Origin: Ustulina deusta
Lineage: Eukaryota > Ascomycota > Sordariomycetes > Xylariales > Xylariaceae
Assembly (NCBI GenBank): GCA_023159155.1
Contig: JAJNNX010000001.1
Location: 2,666,001 to 2,730,000 of the forward strand
Direction of reading: 5' to 3'
DNA: 64,000 nucleotides
The translations under genes and the position numbers were made by a program. This document shows positions 56,281 to 64,000 of the stretch, piece by piece (position 1 is the first letter of the stretch; every line of letters starts with the position of its first letter). The notes under the pieces were generated by a model. It was not told where the DNA came from. It did not search any database and saw only the letters and a program-made list of their open reading frames with translations.

Positions 56281-56988
56281 ATGGCCCCCATTCCCGTATA
56301 CACCAACAGCCCTATTACCGCGGCGAAGCCAGACGGCGTGACACCCAAGACGGCATCCGGGACAGCTGCCTCAGGTAGAACAAGTAAAACATCATCGCCA
56401 ACCTCAACTTATACACCATCCGCATATGCTGCTGCTCAACCCGGAGCTACGCCATCGCTCCCAACAACTACCAGCCCAGCGTTGGCTCAGCTATCCTCTC
56501 GTCTGCAACCCACTCCTACGACGTCGATGGCGAGTGCCAGCCCGGCACCACCTCAACCAGGATCCGTCCCCGTCAGCGGCGTTCCACCCCCACCTAAGGC
56601 TGGTGAGAGATACCAACCGCCTACCCAGGCTCCCGCGACTACCCTGCCTTATCCTCCCCAAATGGCTATTCCTGCCCCTGTGGCGTCTCATTTACTGCAG
56701 CGGGGCACATCAACTGCAACGGTCGCGTCATCGTCGCCCTACGGAACTACAATGCCCTTTGCGATGACTGGCGGCGGTGGCGACGACACACATAGTCTTT
56801 CACACCCAGCGGGCTACCAACAGAATGCCAATGCCTCCGAGCTGGACCGGTACCAGAGATCGGCCGTGGAACAGCGCGAATTAGACGACAATGGAGTGTG
56901 GGGGACTGCCAAAAAGTTTGCTCAGCAGACAGGCGAACGGCTTGCTGCCGTAGAGAGCGAGGTGTGGAAGAAGATCAACAAGGAGTAG
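56281..56988 (+). CDS. Pro/Ser/Thr-rich conserved-looking protein, function unknown
   Basis: A single exon of 235 aa with a good start context (CCAAAATGGCC). Residues ~1-170 are low-complexity Pro/Ser/Thr/Ala with many PxxP stretches (GVPPPPKAGERYQPP). The last ~45 residues are different: ASELDRYQRSAVEQRELDD, then GVWGTAKKFAQQTGERLAAV and a short basic end. That tail is likely an amphipathic helix and the functional part; the pattern (acidic turn, then a Lys/Ala/Gln helix with two Trp) suggests a protein- or membrane-interaction segment, but this is inference. No signal peptide or membrane span is visible. I do not recognise a named family. Confidence 0.75.
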   Translation: MAPIPVYTNSPITAAKPDGVTPKTASGTAASGRTSKTSSPTSTYTPSAYAAAQPGATPSLPTTTSPALAQLSSRLQPTPTTSMASASPAPPQPGSVPVSGVPPPPKAGERYQPPTQAPATTLPYPPQMAIPAPVASHLLQRGTSTATVASSSPYGTTMPFAMTGGGGDDTHSLSHPAGYQQNANASELDRYQRSAVEQRELDDNGVWGTAKKFAQQTGERLAAVESEVWKKINKE

Positions 56989-59900
56989 GCAGAGAGCGCA
57001 GTACTTCTGTACACGTTCAAAAGAAAATACAAAGAACTTCACCTATCGCTGTATCCTCACCCTTGGGGAATTCTCCGACACCCAAATACACGTGTACAGG
57101 TCACCGTACACTACTGCTGGTTGGTTGGAAGGCGTGGTAGGAGGACTCAGCTCCGTTCTATTTGTGGCGTTCCAGGGTATGAGGTAGCGTATGACGCGGA
57201 GGATTTACGCAATGAAGCGCGTGAGCCTCTGCTTCGTCGACCTAACAAAGCATCCAGCCCCGCGCGTTGCAGTTTTAATTGGTTTCACGGGCTGTTGGGG
57301 GCTGCATCTATGATGTATGGGAAACAACAAACCGACCAGTTCCAGTTGCAGATAAAAACAACCCAGAACAACTAGTATAAATTGCCACGTGATTGATTGC
57401 GTTTCTTCCGTTGATCTGCAGAGTTTCCCAAAGACCTCGGGAACCCGACTCGCTGTGTTGTTTTGATATTGTGCGCGAGTACCTACCTAGGTGGTTAAAG
57501 GCAGGGGCCCACACGCCATGGACAGGACTTTCTGCACTAGGTACACTACTGATGTCTGTATCGGACGAGGTCGGTCTCATCGCTATTAGTCCGAGATCTG
57601 CATATGAGGGTCGATATGGTGTAGGTACTATGATTAGGACTATAGGCCCGAGAGCATGCGGGTAAAGGCCAGAGCATTGAATAATTTCCCAAAGAGGTCC
57701 GAGATGTCATGCGAGGAACGGGCAGTACCCCAGCAGCCTTGTTTGAGATCATGGATTTGGCTGACCCACAGTCTACAGAACAACTGTCGAAGTCGTGGAA
57801 GTTTTCTTAGTGTATACGACCTCGGCTTACTTAGCGAGTCCTCGCATTGGGCTGGTAGGTAGTGCCTTCGATTCCTATGCTACAGTAGCAACATCTATAT
57901 GTATAGTACCAGTAACCGGCGTCCCCACGGAGCTATCCCCGTTTGGAAAGCTACATGGTCGATTTCCTCTTGTTATCTGTCTCCCTTCAGGACGCGGTGT
58001 TCACGATGGGAGGGTACCCTAGAGGTGCCTGTTCCGGTACGTGCGCCTTGTTTCTAAGAGGACGTGGACGGGGCACGGTGGCCGAATAGGAAACAGTCGC
58101 GTGTCACCATCCGAGCTCCTTCCCATTCACATTACGCGGCCCGAAAGGCTTAATGTATGAGTTTATGGACTCTGAGAGGTGTCTAGGCAGTCGGACGCGG
58201 GTACATATGATCTCGGAGGCCGCCCATCTAACCTATGAACAAAGCCTTCGTGCTGGCCTCAGTTCTAAACAGAGCGGATGGACGTCCAATTCTGCGAAGA
58301 CCACAGGTACCTAACATCTCGTTTCAATGGGACCACTGCTATACCCGGACGCAACGGCAACCAGCGTAAAGTAAGAACCGATATGGCATCGTGCAGACGT
58401 CAAAGCGAAGTCTAGTTCGTTCAAATATATGAGTCATAATTGTAATCTATATGCTGTATGTAAACCACTTTCCAGGCGTACACTAGATTGCGGACAGGCT
58501 TACATGCCTAAGGAGACTGACTACCTTGAAGGTTGACTGACAATCACGAACAACTGCCGGATCGATGGAGGTATACCGAGTGAACTGATCTCGACCAGGC
58601 ATCTGAACATCATAAGCTACCTAAACTGGGGTATACGCCCGAAAGGAACCCGCCCAGATGGAAATAGAAACAAGAACCATGGAGGATGACATGACCTACA
58701 ACAGAGGTTTAGACGAATCAGACGCCAACGCTGGTTGACTTGCTGCTTGTCATAGCCTCTATCGAACATTTCCAAGTGACAACGGCTGATTCGTGTAAAC
58801 ATCTCATCTCTCCCACCCAGGTACCTACCGATGCTATACTATTAGTTGTGCGTGCCGAAGGAGTTCGCTTACCACTCGAGCAAAACAATACATACCGGTA
58901 GCGTAATGTTTCGAATGAAAATCGTACCATTGGTCTTCTCGCGTAGGTATTAGTGTACGGTTATTAGTGTGTTTCCAGACCACTACCTAGGTTAGCTATT
59001 TATGCTAGTATGCATAGGACTACCTAATATGGAAGAGGGAGACTCCACCAAGTTGTTACAAGATCCATTTCGCTGTAACCGTCAACTCGTAAGCGGCTGG
59101 TAACCGTGATAAGAGGAGAGCGAGGTAGGTACACGTGTTTGAATAAATCTAATACCTACCTACGGTACCTACATAGCATACTTATAGGTACTTGCCCGAT
59201 AGCGGACCCCATCCACAGATCTCTGGGCGAGCTAGGAAGGCCTGCCTTTGGAGTACCTACTACTTTATTTTGGTGTGTGATATAGTACCTGGCTGCACTT
59301 ATCTATACAAACCCGTCTATAAATCCCTCTCAGTAATTCATCGGTGCCATCTATACATGAAGCACGTCTTTTCCTTATCTGAGGCCAAATCGGCAGCGGA
59401 TTCTCTGTCTAGATAGTGATTCCCAACTTGCAGAGAGGACGGGTCCAGACTCCCGAGTGCTGTTCGGAGACCAGGGTTGTCCATTGGGTGATCTTGGCGA
59501 GCCAACCAAGATGTGAAGCTGGACCTGCCGATAAACCCCAGACAGGGATTGGGTCTGTAACAGAATCTGAGACAGGACGATGCAAGGGGCTCGCCCACTA
59601 AGTCCACACTAAGTCCACACTACGCCCACGCTACGCCCGCACTACACTCGGGTACCCAATCGTATTTCTAGCTTGGCCTTCTCCTCCCCCCCACCACCCT
59701 AAATTCCAGGTTCACAACATCAAACGCACTCCGCTCAAGACGAGACGATGGAACCCACACTCTGAGCTAGACTGAACCACAACCTCTGCTGCGACTTGCA
59801 CCCATCTCTCATCTCCCTCTCTCTCGTCTAGGAGCGGGTAACCAGCCAACTGTCTGTCCTCCAACTTCGAGCAGTACCAAAACACGCGTTCTCCGGCCCT

Positions 59901-62528
59901 ATCACAGCTAGCCGGCAGCTTCGAGCCTAGATCGCACTGCCTCTTGATGATACCCTCCTCAGATTGTGCGCGCCCAGGTTTCATCTGAACGCCTAGCTGC
60001 CGCCATCTCGCCGTGCTAGAGGCCGCAGCCGCATCTCTCGGTCTTCTCTTGCAGCTGACTTCACTTCCGCAGCCTAACAATCCTTCTGCTCATTGGCTAT
60101 ACCTATCTATATACGGAAGTCACTTGTGGGTAGGATGCAAGGCCTCTGTTCCAGCAGACGAAGACGACCGAGAAGAAGAAGAAGAAAAAAAAGGCGCAAT
60201 GGTGGAATCATCTCAAAAATCATCCCATCTGCCCTCAGCCTCCTTCGGAATACGTACTGGTTGATGCTGTTTCGTTCTGGAAGACGAATGGCTCCCTCAG
60301 CGCTGTTGCCGGCCTTATGGTTCAGTTTAATAACCGCATGCATGTGTCCCTATGTCTCATTGTATCTGGCTTACCTCTCTGCACTACACCTTAATTACTC
60401 CTGATTGGTGATAGTTCGCCGTTTCCGCGGAGCTCGGCGCGGCATCACTCGATCTGGGGAACATCTTCCAAATATGTCTAGAACGAAATCTGGCTCTCTG
60501 CGCTACACTGCAACCCACTGCTATTACGTGCAGGTGTTAATAACCGCTAGCGTGATAGTCACAGAAGCTGGAGGTCAAGTGGCAGAGAACATGTCAGAGA
60601 TCTTGTGGTCAGACGAATGATCCATGATCCCCACAGATACCTAGCATACGATAGACCAAGCTTCGCAACTCACTCGATCGCTTGCCCGTCTTGTGTTGCC
60701 CTACTGGTAAGGCCCTGGACGTGTTTCCGAGTTGCCCCTCGTAAGACACATGTTGCGCCCTCTAGAAACTAGGCTTCTCCAGATCGACGTATCCGGCCGA
60801 CCAGGTGTCGTGGTCGTGTCATACAGAGATACCCTGTGCTTGAAAGATTGTCTTGTTCGAACGCCTCATCTCGACTCTGTTCTACCTATTCAAAGCTGAA
60901 TGTCATTGACGGCGATTGACACGCCTGGTTGCTCATTGTGAATGGTTGCACTTGGCTCTCAATTGTGCTACGGCTCAATACCCGTGGTCTCGCGGTCCGT
61001 GTATCAATCTGCCCCGTCCAAGATGCGTACAAGCCACCCCCTCCCAATCACCTTTCCCCCATGACCCTCTCCTCACAGCAGCACGGTTCTTTTAGTGAGG
61101 CTCATGTCGTCTTTTTCGGTCTTGGCAGCTCTTACCCAATTTTCTGTGATGCTTCTTCTTCTGCCCTATATCAAATATGTTCTGTCCTGTTATATCCCGA
61201 CCCTGGTCCGCCTATTCCAAAAGCATGCAACCTTCATGGGTCTCGAACTGGGGCAGTCCCTGGCATCCCGTCAGTTTCTAACTGTATTCTCCCATCTACA
61301 CAGTAACGCGCGACTTGATCCCTCCGTCACTCTCCCATATGTCCCTTACACTACCTACAACTGCTAACCTGCTCCGAGGCTTGATGGGAACACATCATCA
61401 ACGGACAGATGTAACCTTCCCAACCCTGTACCAAAATCCTAGTAGGTAGCCCTTGCTGCTCCCTGTTCACTGCCCTGCCGTGATGTCCGTTGTCAACTAG
61501 CCAAGCAGCCCCTCGTACACCGATCTCTCTCCTAAGTCTCTAGATGTCGCCTAGGTTTGTATCAGGGAATCCGGCTTAGCTCCTACCGGCGTTCCGAGCC
61601 TAGCCGTGGTGAATTTAATCGAGGTGATCCGGGATGATGCCTATAGTCGACGAGTACTTCTTTTATACCTATGGGCGACCTGTGCCGCCCTCCGACCACC
61701 TACCCTTTTACTTCTCTTCTCGCCTTGCCACTCTCTCCACCCGCTATAGACCATGAAGGCATACTACCGCTAGTCACTCCTTTATCTGCCGTTCAAAGTA
61801 AAGCCTGCTATTGCCCCTCCGGTCTATAATATTGGGAGCTGGCTCTCTTCTTACCAAGACGCGCCAGCGTATGTGTACCTGACCCAACTCACCTAAGAGG
61901 CTGTCGTTCCTTCAAACAACTCACCACGCTCTTTACCGACGGGAACGTTCCTGACCCCAAGTCCTTAGCGTTGTTCAATCAAATCGACTTCTACGCTCCC
62001 TTTAGCTCTCACGTCGCGATACACGCTTTCCGCAATATTCCTATTTACACATCCAAGCCAGGCTCCGTCCCGACCCGTACACCTTTTTAAACCTCCGGAA
62101 ATTAATGATTGCTTAACCGCCCATACTACGAGCTACTATACTCTGTAAGTCAAACGAAGACCTGGTCATGTGCCATGATAGAGGTTGAGACCCGAACCAT
62201 ACCATCGACCTCTCAGTCCCCCCCTCCACTCTCCAAAATCAGCCTACATACATACATATCAAGCTAGGCCACGTCGCCATTCATCTGCTAATGTGCACCT
62301 TTTCATTTCAGTTTCCGCTCTGTAGTATAGCTGTGTTCACTTCATTACTTGGTACATTGAGCCATGGACTCGAATGATACAAATCTGTAAACTCGATTCT
62401 GACCTATATTGTCGTGTCTCTATCCGCACTAACTCACTACCAGGCAACACCAAATACAAACACCTGCTCTTGTCTTCAACCTTGACGAAAAAGTGAGGGT
62501 GGACGGACGGCCTCCAAGCTCAACTCCA
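56989..62528. other. 5.5-kb gene-free interval, probably long regulatory region and leader
   Basis: No gene recognised. The left part (57-59.6 kb) is mixed-composition spacer with AGGTACCT-type elements (57480, 59110-59190). A five-copy 11-bp tandem repeat sits at 59596-59650. From about 60.9 kb the plus strand becomes C/T-rich with many short ATG-started ORFs, which fits promoter plus a long 5' UTR of the Rua1-type gene beginning at 62529. ORFs such as 59712-60080 (minus) and 60929-61306 (plus) lack protein-like conservation features. Confidence 0.5.
59596..59650 (+). repeat. Five-copy 11-bp tandem repeat
   Basis: Consecutive units CACTAAGTCCA, CACTAAGTCCA, CACTACGCCCA, CGCTACGCCCG and CACTACACTCG. 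The first two are identical and later ones drift. It lies in non-coding DNA. Confidence 0.85.
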
Positions 62529-64000
62529 ATGGTCACCATGGCTGGGATGGAAACTCCCTCGAAAACAGACATGTCAGCAGTGTCCGCTGATGTCTGGACG
62601 ACTCCTACATCTCAAGGTTCTCGGCCCAGACCAGCCACTATCTACGAAGGCTTTACATTTTGCGCTGGAGATGAATTTGGGTCAATGCCGTCATGGGAGC
62701 CTTCATCAGGCCTAACAATGCATACCCCAAGTGACACGGTGTCGCGCCCCGTCTCGATGCATCAGAATTTTTACCCGGGGCTGGGAATGGAACACAGTGA
62801 GTCGAATTAGAAGGCCACAGGATAGGAGCTGACCACCGAGACAGACTCATGGGGATCAAAGCCATGCGAAGACAACCTAGAAGTACATCATATCGACACC
62901 GACATGGCCATTGGTCAGGCGTTCACTACAGACGAAGCAATTCCGATCCTAGATTTGCGATACTCTAATTCACAGGTCGACAATGAAACACTCAACTTCG
63001 AGTCTGCACTAAAACCACGTCGCATGTCAGGCTCTTCTTTTACCATGTCGACTACGGGCCTCTCCGACATACCTTCGTACGACGATTTCTCTGCTGCATT
63101 ATCGGAAGCGCCATCTTTCTCATCAGACTACCCGCCTCCCTCCAACAGGAACTCACTTATGTCCTCTACACAGCTGTCTCCTGTCGCATCTCCTCGCATG
63201 ACACCACAGAGCCGTTCGGAGCTTGTTCGCGCACAAAGTCGTGGCCGTGGCGCGTCTCCTTCTCCACGTCCAGGTATGAGATCCGCGCCATACAATGTGG
63301 ATAATAGCTCGCGGAATAAGAGGTGGTCTACTGGGTCTTATGGGACGACTCCTAACCGAAGACCTTCGCCTTTCGTCTATCATCACACTCATGACGCCTT
63401 TGGGGCACGAATGCCCTCGCATCATTCGTCGCCCACGATTTCTAGCAATACACTACCGTTAAACTTCGGAAACCTGCAAGCTGTGCAGCAATATCCCTTC
63501 CTCATATCGCACCCTCCAGCCTTCCGGAATGGTATGATTCTGCCGAGTCAATTACCACCACATTTGCCGTCGAATGGATTCCATCCGGAGCCACACCGCT
63601 ATGAGAATCCCCCTCCACTAATGTCGCATGGATTATTCAGAATGCTACAAAGCAATGCAGATCCACATTCGCTGCACGGTCATTATACCGACCTTTCCGA
63701 TCCGCCAGATTTGTATTCTTCACTGCAAGAGGAACAAATTCCACCACCACCTGAGGACATGAATCCTTCCGATCCTGATTTGGTGCCTCACGAACAGGAA
63801 TTACGATTTGAAGGAGATTTATATACCCCGAGATGGGTTCGTGGACATGGCAATAAGCGAGAGGGCTGGTGCGGTATTTGCAAACCCGGTCGATGGCTTG
63901 TGTTAAAAAATTCGGCTTTCTGGTACGACAAGAGCTTCACCCACGGCATTAGTGCAGCAACAGGGAACCCTTTCCAAGAACCACAAGAAACTCGTCGAAT
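62529..64000 (+). CDS. Rua1-type transcription regulator (3' partial)
   Basis: Two exons in view, 62529-62796 and 62845 to the right edge; a 48-nt intron (GTGAGT donor, GACAG acceptor) in phase 1. 474 codons are open at base 64000 with no stop, so the gene continues outside. The N-terminal ~380 residues are Ser/Pro/His-rich and disordered, typical of fungal regulators. Near the edge a cysteine-containing domain begins: EGDLYTPRWVRGHGNKREGW, CGICKPGRWLVLKNSAFWYD and KSFTHGISAATGNPF. This is the conserved start of the Rua1 C-terminal domain (DUF4451-like), found in regulators such as Ustilago Rua1. The DNA target cannot be told from this part. The start was chosen as the first ATG after the in-frame GTG at 62493; ATGs at 62538 and 62547 are also possible. 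Confidence 0.8.

Noticed and set aside
1..64000. CRISPR array, phage or bacterial operon structures
   Set aside because: No regularly spaced repeats with unique spacers; spliceosomal introns and fungal families show eukaryotic nuclear DNA.

Overview
The window is nuclear DNA of a filamentous ascomycete (Pezizomycotina; Sordariomycetes is my best guess, inferred from family content only). Genes are spaced 0.4-5 kb apart. Most are interrupted by short introns (about 50-125 nt) with GTRNGT-like donors, CTRAY-like branch points and YAG acceptors. Several families are fungal in character: USE1, DCP2 with a long disordered tail, DUF7137, CsbD-like/Hmp1, Rua1, a PNP-NACHT-ankyrin NLR. I saw no tRNA, rRNA or CRISPR array and no intact transposase.

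Layout. 0-2.7 kb: the 3' end of an acidic protein, then the SNARE USE1 (minus). 2.8-11.2 kb: an accessory stretch holding a fungal protein kinase with a DFD metal-binding motif, a MITE-like element with ~77-bp inverted repeats, and an NLR-like gene split by a 14-bp tandem duplication; two diverged copies of one short repeat lie either side of the NLR. 11.3-17.7 kb: DCP2 and a two-RRM nrd1-like protein with a 10-nt micro-exon. 17.7-21.1 kb: gene-poor. 21.1-31.2 kb: DUF7137 secretory/membrane protein, CDK11-type kinase, NDUFAF7-type complex I assembly methyltransferase, PTM1-type seven-helix protein, U-box cyclophilin CYP8. 31.2-33.1 kb: no intact gene, possibly a remnant. 33.1-43.0 kb: SWC5, a CsbD-like small protein, a SET/zinc-finger protein, mitochondrial SSB (RIM1) and glutathione synthetase (GSH2). 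43-55 kb: long spacer, then a very large Rad54-like/ATRX-type SNF2 ATPase and ARP8. 56-64 kb: a low-complexity protein, more than 5 kb of gene-free leader, and the 5' part of a Rua1-type transcription regulator that runs off the right edge.

How they fit. Most genes are unlinked housekeeping functions: ER retrograde fusion, mRNA decapping, splicing-linked cyclophilin and CDK11, complex I assembly, mtDNA maintenance, glutathione. Four chromatin genes (SWC5, SET protein, SNF2 ATPase, ARP8) lie within about 22 kb, which may be chance. The part most likely to be biologically new is the 2.8-11.2 kb island: an innate-immunity-type NLR whose reading frame is broken by a precise short duplication and whose ankyrin array is decaying at its 3' end. 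Exon joins were worked out by hand from splice signals, reading phase and family resemblance; no database search was possible.
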